Source of the DNA: Ashinkailepas kermadecensis
Taxonomy: Eukaryota; Arthropoda; Thecostraca; Neolepadidae
Assembly (NCBI GenBank): GCA_034440615.1
Contig: JAOTOM010004346.1
Coordinates: 102,501 to 166,500, forward strand
Length of the DNA: 64,000 nt
Reading direction: 5' to 3'
The notes below the pieces were generated by a model. It had not been told where the DNA came from, searched no databases, and saw only the letters and a list, made by a program, of their open reading frames with translations. Position numbers and translations under genes: made by a program. Every line of letters begins with the position of its first letter. Positions within the stretch are counted from its first letter, which is position 1. Shown here in pieces: positions 24,050-35,129 of the stretch.

Positions 24050-26400
24050 AAAATTCTAGTATTGCTGTGCTTTAAGGTATTCACAGCACATGTCTTGCAC
24101 GTATTTTAACTCCATAAAGAAAACAAGGATATGTTTTGTTAGCTTCAGTTATATTAGGTTTTTTTCTGTGGAAAATTCTGCAGATTATTTTTTCATTTGT
24201 TTTTGGATGACCAATAATGTCTTCCATAAATGCTTACATTTCATGAGGCAGGCAATAAGTGGGCTTTGAGTTGGGTAATATTCTAAGAATAATGACATTA
24301 GGAAAGAAAAGGGAACATAACTTAACCTAACCCAGCCTAACCTCTTGTCAGAAGAAATAATCCTAAACCTAAATCACCAATGCAGTTTGTGCCCTAAAGC
24401 CAGAATCATCTTAAACATGCTATTAACAAAATGGTATTATTGCAGTTTAAGGTAACCATGACAAGTTGTACACACATTTCACCTCCATGAAGCATGCAGG
24501 TTTCTTCAAAAACTGTTCAGGCTAGGTTAGCTAGGTTAGGTTTTTTACACTGAAAATGTTTGCCAATAAAGTTGTTCAGAAATTTTATGTTTAAAATGAT
24601 TCCTTTCTTGCATGGAAGATTAGGCTACATTATATTTGGTTAGGTAACATTTTTTCTGTATTTTCAATGTTACTTGCTGAATATTATGCTATATGATATA
24701 TTGCTGAACTCAGCACCCCTTTCTGGCTTGTATTTCGCATCCTGACTGAAAAGCATGCATTTGCAGAGGAAATAAGTTGTCACATCATGTTAAGCACATT
24801 CATAACCATTGCACTGCAAACATAATTTCCAAGATATCAAGTATTTCCATAAATGCCAAGGCTACCTTTGATTAATTTTTTCTGAACATTTTTTTCCAAT
24901 TGAAGAACCTAGCCTAACCTGTTATAGAAGGAAAAAAATGTTTTTTTTACTTAAAAATCCATATTTTCCAAATTAGAAAACTTAACCTAACCAAACCTCA
25001 TACCTTTGTTTGCTTTATGGAGGTAAAGAGAGTGGTAGACTTCCCTTGTGAATATCTTCAAGTTAATCAACTCAATTTTGGAGGAATCTTTCATCTCAAG
25101 GGCAGGTTAGGCTAGGTTTGGTTGGGCTGGGTTAGGTTTTATTAATTCGGACCATCTTGAAAAAAACAATGGTTTCATATTTTTATTTTTCTTCATTTAT
25201 TTTCCTAAAAGGGAGATGAAACTTGGTTAGGTTACCTTAGGTTACATTATTGGGCTTGTTAGGTTGTATGCTATTTAGGTTTTCTCAGGCTATGTTATGA
25301 TAGCTCACTTTAACATACATTTCATGTTATATTATCTGAATCAAAGCACATGTTTGGTATGATTTTGCTTGTCAACTGAAGAGTAAGTATTTGCACAAGA
25401 AATAAGTGGTCACATTATCTTAATCATTGTAACAAACATTGCATTGGCAAAAATTCCAAGCATTTAAAAATTACTCTAATGCACAAATTTACACACGTTT
25501 TGTCTTACAGTAACATATGAGTGGTCTGGGATAATGCAGTTTGACAGGTGCCTGCAATCGTGAACTGGTATGTATTTGGTGAAACATGGTGATGCATCTT
25601 TGGACAAAGGATCTATCTGCTGTGTTACAAAATTATTTTGTGTTCAATGGGAATATAAACTTATTCTGTAAAATGTAGTTGAAAACTGGGGTATTTGAGC
25701 AAATGAAAACACAAATCAAGAAATGTTTGGTATTCTTTGTTGCATTGGCTTGAGATGTTTCAACCAGGTTTTGATCATTCGTCCTCAAAACACTTAGAGC
25801 ATATGTTATCATTTAACTCCATAGCTCATTGGTCCTGCTAATTAAGTCACAAGGAATAAATACTCAAAAATTGCAAGTCACAATACCTATGGTATGTATG
25901 ATTATTGTAAATATGTATTTTTCCTTTCAAGTAATTTTGTAACTCTTGGATTTTTTCCCAATGTCATATTTCGAAAGGTAGTTAGCATGATCTTACCACT
26001 CATTTCCTCTGCAGTTTTTGTTTCTCAGTTGGCAGACAAAGCAACACCAAAAAAGGAGCTTTGGGTTGGGTCATATAGCATACCAAATAATGCTAAGTAA
26101 AAGGAAAAAGCCACATAGTCTAGACTAACCTAGCCTAACTTGTAATGTAAGAGAATAGTCTTGAAAGATGGAGAAAAAATCAAACAATTTTTCTTCTAAA
26201 ACTTATGAAATTAAAAAACCTACTCTGACCTAACATAGACTAAGCTGCTTTTGAAGAACAAAAGAACTTGAGGAACAAAAAAGCATTTTTTGCAACTAAA
26301 AAAGTGACTGAAGCGAGCCTAACCCCTTTATTTGCTTCCTGCAGATAAAATGTGTCCAAAACCTGTCTTGTGAATACCTTAAAGCACAATAACACTGCAC
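24050..26400. repeat. CCTAA/TTAGG-rich repeat block 1
   Basis: The block contains at least ten short runs of CCTAACCTAGCCTAACC type, some on each strand (for example C-strand at 24320, 24910, 24978, 26130; G-strand at 24525, 25104, 25220). Between them recur shared modules: TTTCCTCTGCA, a TAACACCAAAAA.GG.TTTG module followed by an ATATAGCATA stretch, and TGGAGGTAAA...CTTGTCTTGTG. Some modules appear reversed (24440-24500, 24690-24830), so copies lie head to head. Block 2 at 35130-37065 is built from the same modules. The motif equals the arthropod telomere unit, but the spacing and divergence are not telomeric. Confidence 0.7.
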
Positions 26401-27224
26401 ATACAGGTGGTGTTAATAAGATAAATTATTTATGATGTCAAACACAAGTGTGGAATATTGTTCCCCCTGGGTTTGTCATGCACCAAATCTGGAATGCCTC
26501 ATGCACTGGTGTTGGATGTGAATATTCAGTAAATGTGTTTACTGAATGGCTGTTGCAGGATTTGAAGATTTTTTAAAAGCAAATTTGAAGATTTTAAAAA
26601 ACATTAGTGTTGTTAAAATAGTTTTATTATACACCAGCGCCCTTATTATCTGCAACAAATTGATACTGTCCTCACTTCCTTGACATCCTTGACTGCAAGA
26701 CATCCTTGCGATGATATTTCATCTTTAAACAAATTTGACAATGTATAGCGGCAGTGTCAGTTGACCAGGAATACCTTCATTGAAACGAGTGATAAATTCT
26801 GAGGAAGTTCCAAGGGGGGCATTTTCAGTTAGTACCATCGTTTGATCAAAATATTCAATTTCACATGCGACCACATCATGCTTCTGGTATTCCCCATGCT
26901 TAAGCTATACGGAAATATGGGAACATGTCAACTTTAAAATAAAATTGACGATTGCTAGCGTCCATTATACTGGAGTCTAAGTTGTATCAGCTGATGCAGA
27001 AATGATGAATGTATCCAGCACAGGTGGGGCAAAATCTCGAGATAACATACTTTCTTTGGTTTTGACAATTATCTTCATGATTTAGCATCTAGCGGCCGCG
27101 GCCGCCATGCGACCCGATGGCATGCTTACAGTTCGAACTTCCGTCGCCAGGTGCAAACGAAGCGCTAGCAGTAGCGTGGCCGCGCATGTCCCCTATCGTG
27201 GGGCATGTTAATAGATATTTTATT
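26401..27224. other. Unassigned sequence
   Basis: AT-rich, with a 25-base local duplication (AAATTTGAAGATTTT) near 26555-26600. No gene. Confidence 0.4.
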
Positions 27225-27330
27225 AATGCCCCATTGGTTCACAACCCCCCACCAGTGTACTGTGGCTTATGTGGGGTGGGCGAGCTGCACTGAACCCGGC
27301 TTTATTGTTGGCGTATGCTGGTAGTTATTT
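27225..27330 (+). repeat. Short dispersed repeat, copy 2
   Basis: Partner of 23235-23345 in the same orientation, with GTGTACTGTGGCTTATGTGG and CGAGCTGCACTGAACC as landmarks. Confidence 0.4.
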
Positions 27331-29238
27331 TATTCCTGGCTCACTGGTTGGTGATTCGCGGCAGTTCGTACGGAGTACTGCCAAGTTAGTGGCATTTCGT
27401 AGTCCTGCTTGATATGATGTTGTTATATACAGTTTTCACTATGGATCCACTTCAAACATAAAGAGATTGCCATCAACTGTGTATTGAGACTGCTTTGCTG
27501 AAACGTTTGCTTAGTTATAGGTATCATATTCAGAACAACAGTTACATCGCAATCTGTATGTAGCGAGTTTGAAGAGCTCGGAATAGTACATTCCCACCTT
27601 TGCGTGGGCCCATCCGGCGTGCATGACAAAATGCGGCATTATTTGTTAAAAAATGGAGACAAAATCGTGCCTTGGGAGTTTGGTGGGAGACCGTGTCGAC
27701 GTTTTTTTCACCTCTGTTCAACCACCTTTAACCCTATTCCCTATAAGGGTGCACAAAGTCCCCTCAATCCTGAACTTGGATTCCCAGCTATCTTTTCTAC
27801 ACCTTGTGCAAATAATTGAACTGATACTTAAATAACGGCGTCTTCACAACCCTATTTGGGAATAAATGCTCTTCAAATTTGTTCGTTGTTGTCACTCAGT
27901 GTGTTCTATCTGCTAATTACTTAATTAAATGTGGTTGCCAAATATATTGTTATATAACTTTTTGCGCAGCATTCCTGTACTATGTTCATTTTAATTATGC
28001 ATTTATAAATTGGTATAGCAATCAAGGGCGATTCCAGGGTGTGGTGAAAGTTGGACTTATAGGCGCTAGGAAATTGAAGTAATGTGCATGTTAGTCGTCG
28101 CCAGGCTACTTATCTATGGCATCTACAGCAGTTAAATATTGAACGTTTGAACTTCCATGTATCCAAATATGCTTTCTATAGCATAAAACATCGGTAACGT
28201 AGTACGTTTTTACTTTGAGGACTCCGTCCTTCATGATATGGTAGCTTTGTAAGGTTATTATCATTCGGTTCTAGTTATAATGGTGCATGGACATCTTGAC
28301 CCATCGTACCCAAGGCAAGCACAAATATGTTCAACAGTATCAACAGGATTGTGGACCACCAAAAAGCTGATTAGAAGAGCAACTATTATGGACAGGAAAA
28401 ACGTCGATCATTTCTCATTGCTCTGTCCCCTGAGGTCGCCCTTGGTCATATTTTGAGGACGTGGCAACGTCACCATATAGATTACATTCCAAGAATTCGC
28501 TTCGGCTCTCTTGCGAGGTTTCAGGACCAGTAGTTCCCGAGAGCTTATGGGGTACTGCATGCCTCTCTCCCCTGCCCTCCCCTAAGTTCGTATTGCAGAA
28601 TAATCATACACAGGGATTCGTAGTTCAAGGTTCGTGTAGCATGAAACCCGTAGCAAAAGCCATTAGAGGCCATCCAGATCTACTGGCCCTTCCAGGTCCC
28701 AGAAACGTCAAGCTCCAGGATAACCTTGCAGCTACCAGGGGTCCTCTTACTATAAATGGCACTTCTAACTCACAGGGGCACCAAACCCTCATGAGGCACC
28801 CTCGCCCCACCGGGGTCCAGTAGAAATAGTGCTTATGACTGACTTGGGAACCTTATTGGAATATAGAATGTCTTTCTTCACTATTGGGAAGACACGCGCT
28901 TCTCAGACTGTATGGGACGTTCCGCCCATAGATGTATGATCATCTTTAACCTTGGAACTACTAAAGATGGGGGAAATATTTCCGCCACTCCTGAGGTTTT
29001 TTGGGATAACTTTCCAACGCTTAGAGACCTTCCACCCAAACGTTGCCTGCTGTAGAGACGTTTTCTTCCTGCCCATACTTTGTATTTCGATTTATGTCGG
29101 GGGCAAAACTTCTTTTTGGCTACGTGAATAGTATTATGGACCTCGACGTTGACGATATTAAAGACCCCGGTTATGTTCAATGGCTATGTGTCTCAATTTC
29201 AGAGCTCTGATTCGACCATCTTGACAGGCACCTCAAAT
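27331..29238. other. Unassigned sequence
   Basis: About 1.9 kb without a recognised gene. A 120-codon plus-strand open frame at 28461-28823 is rich in Pro, Ser and Leu and has no motif I can name. It may be part of an unrecognised repeat. Confidence 0.4.
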
Positions 29239-29925
29239 CAGGGGCGTCGATTTGTATCCTTTTGTGGGGGCCATGGCCCCACCAATGTTGATCTTGCCCC
29301 CCCAATGTTGATTTGGGCCCCCCAATAACCCATGCTCTTTTTATGCTGATAAAAAAGTTAAAGGAAAAAATAACAAAAAAACACCATGGCCATGGCACAT
29401 AGAAAATGCAGTTGATGTTAGCCAGCACATTTTGTACCGAAAAGAAACGGATTTGGATTAGATAGTGGGCTGACTCTCCACCTTTTGCTACAAAATTCAA
29501 AATTGAGTGAAAAAAACAACAACAAAATAGCTGGATTTCCCTCCCCTGTGGAAGGACAACTTACATCATCAAATGTTGCGAATAGTTGATGGTAATCAGG
29601 GGCGTCGAGTTGTATCCTTTTGTGGGGGCCATGCCCACCAATGTTGATCTTGGCCCCCTCAATGTTGATTTGCCCCCTCCCCCAATAACCTATGCTATTT
29701 TTATGCTAAGAAGACAGTTAAAGGAAAAAAGGAAAAACACCATGTTACAAAAATTAGTTGATGCCAATCAGCACATTTTGTACTGAAATGAAACAGATTT
29801 TAATTGGATAGTGGATTGACTCTCCACCTTTTGCTGCTAAATTGAAAATATTGTGGGAAAAACAAAGGAGTTGGATCTCCCTCCACTTTGCAAGCACAAT
29901 TTACATCATAAAATGTCGAGATTAT
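29239..29925. mobile_element. Tandemly duplicated hAT-like fragment
   Basis: Two direct copies start with CAGGGGCGTCGA at 29239 and 29597, 358 bp apart. They run in parallel through TTGTATCCTTTTGTGGGGGC, CAATGTTGAT blocks, AGCACATTTTGTAC and GACTCTCCACCTTTTGCT to the edge of the second copy near 29925. CAGGGGCGT is typical of hAT termini, but the matching right terminus was not found. No transposase frame is present. Confidence 0.65.
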
Positions 29926-30761
29926 CTGACGATGATGCATTGTAAACCATATTGTCTGAAAAATCTGCAAAGCCACTAGACAACAATTAACAATGTCATA
30001 ATTATGCTTCCACACATGACCAATGGCAAAAGCACATGCATGTGGAGCTTGAACTGGATTCATTCCATTCAAATTTCAGTTATTGTCAAACTAGCACACA
30101 ATCCAGTCCTGTCAACAACATTCCGTTTTCATTGAGATTGTGGATACACAAACTATACTTATGTTCAGCAGTCAACCCATCGCACTATAAGCTTGATATT
30201 CACCTAGGTACCCACCTATATCCCAATGACAATTAGCATATATTCAATATTGAAAAGCAGCACCCCAGTCTCGACCTGCACCAAGAGCCACATGTGAGCC
30301 AAATATCTGCCAGCTTATGATACCATGCAATACAAAAGTAATCAAGAGGCTGCATGCACACGGTATTATAATTCCTATTCTTCAAGAAATTAATAGGAAG
30401 GTAGCTAAGCCGTAGCTTCCAAGACTTTCTAAACGAACCTTGCAAGCAAGGCATATAATCAGGTATAGTCATTAGATGATTTGAACGCTTCGGACTGATT
30501 GATCGTGACGTCACCAGTTCGATGGAGTCCCATTCCTGTGCTGTACAGGGAGCTGTTGCGATTTCCGAAAAAAAAACATATATCGGATTATATTACGCCA
30601 ATTCGCATGATTCTGGCACTGAAAGAGGGATCGCCTCGCTTTCTTTCACCAATCTATCTACCGCTTTTGCTCCAGCCATCGAGACTATCGTGGTATATAG
30701 CGTCAAAGTTTTCTTGCACACTGTCCAACCCGCATCCCAAACTTCGGGGGCGGTTACGCCT
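29926..30761. other. Unassigned sequence
   Basis: No gene or repeat is recognised. Confidence 0.4.
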
Positions 30762-30826
30762 AGCCGTGTGGCGCAGAGGTATGAACTCAAACTCGAGATC
30801 CAGAGGTGGGGGTTCCTATCTCTCCA
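30762..30826 (+). repeat. tRNA-like remnant
   Basis: GCCGTGTGGCGCAGAGGTAT resembles the 5' half of a tRNA with box A, and GGTGGGGGTTCCTATCTC has a weak box B. Stems do not pair well. It is probably a decayed tRNA-derived SINE. Confidence 0.3.
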
Positions 30827-31521
30827 ATAACTTTGCATTTTCAATCGCATTATTTTGCATTTTTAAGTTAGGTAGGAACCTTACTGCGTGTCATCACGCA
30901 TATTGAGCACGCTAACTGCCACTGGCGGATCCAAGGAGGGGCCATTCCGGCCATGCCCCCCCCGGGAAGCGCTTAACAGGGGGGCGGGGTGTATAGTCTC
31001 TTTTGCCCCTCGCCCCCCGAAACCAACAGAAGTCAACTAAATTAAAATGCAGTAACTTTTGCCGAGGTAAAAAAATAGCGTCTGGATGAAAGAATCTATA
31101 ATTTTAAAGGATTAAACAAAAAATATAGTTGTTTGGAAGCCAGCATAGTAGCATAGTAGATTCCGACACACATCGAGGGTTCCATGCTGCTCAAGTTCTG
31201 CTTACAGCAAGAGTTGACAAAATCGGATCCGCCAGTGTCCACGTGCACGAACGTTGACGTGGTACAAGACGTTGAACGTGAGCGTGAACGTTTTGGTAAA
31301 TAAGAACAAAAATCCGGTAACATAGAAACGGTGGAGGTTGGCTGGGCCCCCTGCACAGGAAATCATGTTGTCATTTTTTTTATTTTTTAAATTAAATTTT
31401 AATTATTATTTTTAAAATGGGCCCCTTTGCCAAATAGTGGTCGAAATCCGGTGCTTTCAACCAAAACACGTGGGAGAAGGGGCATCCTCCAAATCCGTTC
31501 GACCCCTCCCCTGATGCAATT

Positions 31522-33712
31522 TGTATTGTATTTGTATTTGCGAGATTTAACAAACCGATTCCATAAAATGGATTAATATTTGGTTTGTGTCAGAATACAG
31601 TCAGATACATTTCACAAACATGAGCAAAAATGAAAGCGGCAAGACAACAGTATACAGGGGAAAACCGAACACGTGAAGTCAATTTATAAGACGTTGTTCA
31701 GCATCGCGACGAACTCGCCCCGTGTCCGAGAAGCGGAAGTGGCCGGTGGCAGTAGGTTCCAGGCCGAGGCCGCCCGGAAGGAGAAGGTTCTACGCAACAT
31801 GCTGAGGCGGAAAGGCGGTGGCTCCAGTGCCCCAGCCACCGTCGCACGAGTGGAGCGCCGGGAGACATCCGACCGCCGGCGGAACAGAGAACGGATCGCC
31901 TCGGGGGCTCGCGGATCATTCAGGGCTCTGAACACGGCGATGTTGTCGCGGTGGGTGATGAGATCACGGACACTGCGCCAGCCCAGCGCTGCCACTGTCG
32001 GCGAGATATGATCACGACGACGAGCCCCTACGACGATCCTAGCCCCGAAATTGATCGCCTTCTGCACTCGTCCAAGGTGACATTGGGCAGCCCCGCCCCA
32101 GACAGTGAGGCAGTATAGGATGTATGGAAAGACGTGAGACTGAATTAGGAGTTTGCGTGCTTCGGGTGTGAGATGGTGACGGATATTGTGGAGACAGAAC
32201 AAGGTGGAGTTGCACTTTTTGACAACGTGGGATATGTGCTCCTCCCAGGATAGGGTGCAGTCAATGATGACTCCCAGCATCTTCACGAATGGCGAGGAGG
32301 TTAGGACGTGACTGCCAATGTTGAGTTGGTAGGATGTGGCTTTTTTTAGGGATTGGGTCGTGCCGACAAGCAGTAGGGTAGTTTTAGTGGGGTTCATCTT
32401 CAAGGAGTTGGATGTGAAGTAAGACTGAATAGCAAGGATGGTGTTCTCCTGCCGGGATTTAAGAACGGGTAATTCATCAGGATGTGCAGAGTCTAGCAGC
32501 TGGGTGTCGTCGGCGTATGATACCAGACGGCCGTATGGAAGGTACGCTGGCAGGTCATTCATGAAGATACTAAACAGCAAGGGACCAACCAGGGATCCCT
32601 GAGGAACACCATGGGATAGCGGAAGGGATAAAGAGCCGCCCCTCACCACCTGCCGCCGGTCAGTAAGGTAGCTGTGAAACCACCTCGGGTCGACGCCGTA
32701 CCACTGCAGCTTCCGCAGGAGGATATCATGGTCGACGCTGTCGAATGCTTTGCTTAGGTCGATTGAGATGACCGAAGCGATGTGACCAGTGTCGACACGA
32801 CGTGTGATCCACTCGACAGCGTCGACCAGGGCGTCCTCCGTCGAATGGCATGACCTGTATGCATACTGTGAGGAGGAAATAATGTGATTAGTGACTAGAT
32901 AAGGGGACAGCTGGATACATACTACTTTTTCACATAACTTGGATAAGACTGGCAAAATAGAGATTGGACGAAAGTTACTGGCGACATCGCGAGGCCCAGA
33001 TTTGTGAAGTGGAACAACCGAAGCAGTTTTCCACGAGGTAGGGAACACGCAGGAGACGACAGAAGTGTTCATGATGTGGAGTAGGTGAGCCCCGAGAACC
33101 GGAAAACAGTTGCGGAGAGCGTGCAGTGGTACGCCATCGACGCCAACCGCTTTCGACGAAGACATCTCATATATGGCTCTGAATAGTTCGGGCAGGGTCA
33201 CCGGGTGTAGCCGGAGGCCGGTGGTAGTCACACAAGGTCGTCGCGGAGGGATGAGTGGAACGCCGCGGTTGCCAGCAACGAGATCAGCGGCAATGCGTGG
33301 GCCCACGGAAGCAAAGTGACGATTAAATTCGTCCGCCACCGTCGCTGCCAGGCCCCTCACGGCAACCTCCCCTCCCCCGGCCGGTCGGAGCGCAAAGTCT
33401 CGGATGTGGCGCCAGAAATTGGTACGGTCTGTCAGCATTTGCGCACACACAAAGTCACGCCTGGCTTTTGCAAACGCACATTTCACACGGTTTCGCAGCC
33501 TCCGATAAGCTACCAAGTAATAATCCGTGCGATAGCTCCGCCAAGACTGAAAAGCCTGGTCACGGTCACGCATGAGCTGCAGCAGGTACGGACTGTCACC
33601 TACCCACGGGCAACATGCCCGTCGGGGGTGGACGGTCTTGAGGGGACAATACACGTTCACCGCCACATGCCACAAGTGCATGAACTCCTTTAGTTTCGCG
33701 TCCACCCCGCTA
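31522..33712 (-). mobile_element. 5'-truncated LINE inserted in hAT-like element A
   Basis: The LINE occupies the position where element B reads GATGCAATTACTAGG without interruption. In element A, CAATT stands on both sides (31517-31521 and 33713-33717), a 5-bp target duplication. The 3' end on the minus strand is a short CAAATACAAATACAATACAA tail, preceded by ~160 bp of untranslated sequence. The endonuclease is missing, so reverse transcription stopped before the 5' end. Confidence 0.85.
31684..33712 (-). CDS. Non-LTR reverse transcriptase, open but 5'-truncated
   Basis: About 675 uninterrupted codons of a LINE ORF2 lie within the insertion; the open frame continues upstream into the hAT sequence by chance. 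In order it has a linker after the lost endonuclease (HLWHVAVNVYCPLKTVHPRR), SNFRPISILPVLSKLCEKVV, AYRSCHSTEDALVDAVEW, motif A SIDLSKAFDSVDHDILL (catalytic Asp encoded at 32758-32760), SHGVPQGSLVGPLLFSIFMN, the YADD box at 32506-32517, LGVIIDCTLSWEEHI and a C-terminal region ending LNNVL. All three RT aspartates are present. The type is Jockey/CR1/L2-like. With no frameshift in 2 kb this copy is young compared with the other LINEs here. It lacks its own promoter and endonuclease, so it should not be able to move alone. Confidence 0.9.
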
Positions 33713-33840
33713 CAATTCCTAGGTACGCCACTGGGGGGGGCGGCTGACGCGGAAAACCGAAAGTTGCCCCCCAACCGGTGTGTTAGATCCGCCAGTGCTA
33801 ACTGCAACCTTAATCCTTGGCAATGCGGTACATAGTTTAC

Positions 33841-34500
33841 GGCGCTTTCACTGGCGGATCTAGCCCACCGGTTTGGGGGGGGCAACTTTCGGTTTTTGGC
33901 GTCAACCCAGTGGCGTACCTAGTAATTGCATCAGGGGAGGAGTCGAACGGATTTGGAGGGTGCCCATTCTCCCACTATTTTTAAAGTAAAATCACCGGAT
34001 TTCCAGCACTATTTGGCAAAGAGGCTCATTTTAAATGAATAACAATTAAAATTAAATAATAATTGACAACATAATTTCCTGTGTACGAGCCGCAGCCTAC
34101 CTCCACCGTTCCTATGTTACCGGATTTTTGTTCTTGTTTACCAAAACGTTCACGTTCACGTTCAACGTCTTGTACGACGTCAACGTTCGTGTACACTGGC
34201 GGATCAGATTTTGTCAACTCTTGCTGTAAGCAGAACTTGAGCAGCATGGAACCCTCGATGTGTCAGAATCTACTATACTACCATACTGGCTTCCAAACAA
34301 TTTTTTTAATCCTTCAAGATTGGATATTCTTTCATCCAGACGTTATTTTTAACATCGGCAAAGGTTACTACATTTTAATTTAGTTGACTTCTGTTGGTTT
34401 CGGGGGGGCAAGATACACTATGCCCCCCCCCCCTTTTAAGCGCTTCGGGGGGGGGGCATGGCCGGAATGGTCCCTCCCTGGATCCAACAGTGGGTGCTTT
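33841..34500. mobile_element. hAT-like element B (uninterrupted copy)
   Basis: The 644-bp element (33849-34492) begins CACTGGCGGATC and ends with GATCCAACAGTG, an imperfect inverted match. The flanks GGCGCTTT (33841-33848) and GGTGCTTT (34493-34500) are an 8-bp duplication with one change. It aligns in reverse with the non-LINE part of element A. The two copies therefore form inverted arms of about 600 bp around the LINE and a 43-bp spacer. There is no transposase. An internal CACTGGCGGATC copy lies near 34194. Confidence 0.85.
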
Positions 34501-35129
34501 ACCGAGGCTTATTTACTGACGCTCCCGAGCAGAAATCGGGCAAATTCCAAATTCGATGGAGAAATTCGGCGCAGCCTGGCAATCGCACTCGTGACGTCAC
34601 AGCTCAGAAAAATGGGCCTATGGCGACTGCAGAAGTGACAACCACCTGCTTGTAAGTTATACAAGGTCAAAGCCCATCACCAAATGTGTCTGGAGAGACT
34701 TGATAGACACTAGCGCGCATGAAATGCCACAAATCGTGACGGACATTTATCAGAACATCCAAAATCGTAACATCCAAAGATAAAAAGTCTAGTTACAGAA
34801 ATCCCAGCACCTCAAGGGTAAATTTTCGGTTGCTGTAGACAAATATGACGGAGGTGAGACATTTGTGGTGCAATTGCGTGCAGTGTTTAATCCGGAGGCC
34901 AATCTCATGTGCCGTCGTACTGATTAGTTTTTGTACTTCACACCTTCTGATGTATCTGTAGATTGGTGTGATTTGAAACAGTGAATAAATAGCTTGCTGA
35001 TATTTAATTTCAAAAGGAACAGTACTTGAAGAACTTGGAAGGTAAGCTTGAACATGTCCAGTCCATGCCTTTTTCTGATTTTTGCTCAGGGTTTCTATGT
35101 TAATACCACATACCTACCATGTTTGTCTT
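34501..35129. other. Unassigned sequence
   Basis: No gene or repeat is recognised. Confidence 0.4.

Larger units (their letters stand above)
30912..33805. mobile_element. hAT-like element A, interrupted by a LINE
   Basis: The element runs from 30920 to 33797. Its ends are a perfect 12-bp inverted repeat, CACTGGCGGATC and GATCCGCCAGTG, and it is flanked by the 8-bp duplication CTAACTGC (30912-30919 and 33798-33805). An 8-bp duplication and this terminus fit the hAT superfamily. Without the LINE (31522-33712) the element is about 690 bp and has no transposase, so it is non-autonomous. Its sequence aligns in reverse with element B at 33849-34492 over almost its whole length. An extra internal copy of the terminal motif occurs at about 31225-31236. 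Confidence 0.88.

Noticed and set aside
31673..32011. Plus-strand open frames opposite the reverse transcriptase, also at 33110-33835
   Set aside because: They are antisense shadows of the GC-rich LINE frame.
33713..33885. N-terminal extension of the reverse transcriptase into upstream sequence
   Set aside because: This part lies in the hAT-like element and spacer; the frame is open there by chance.
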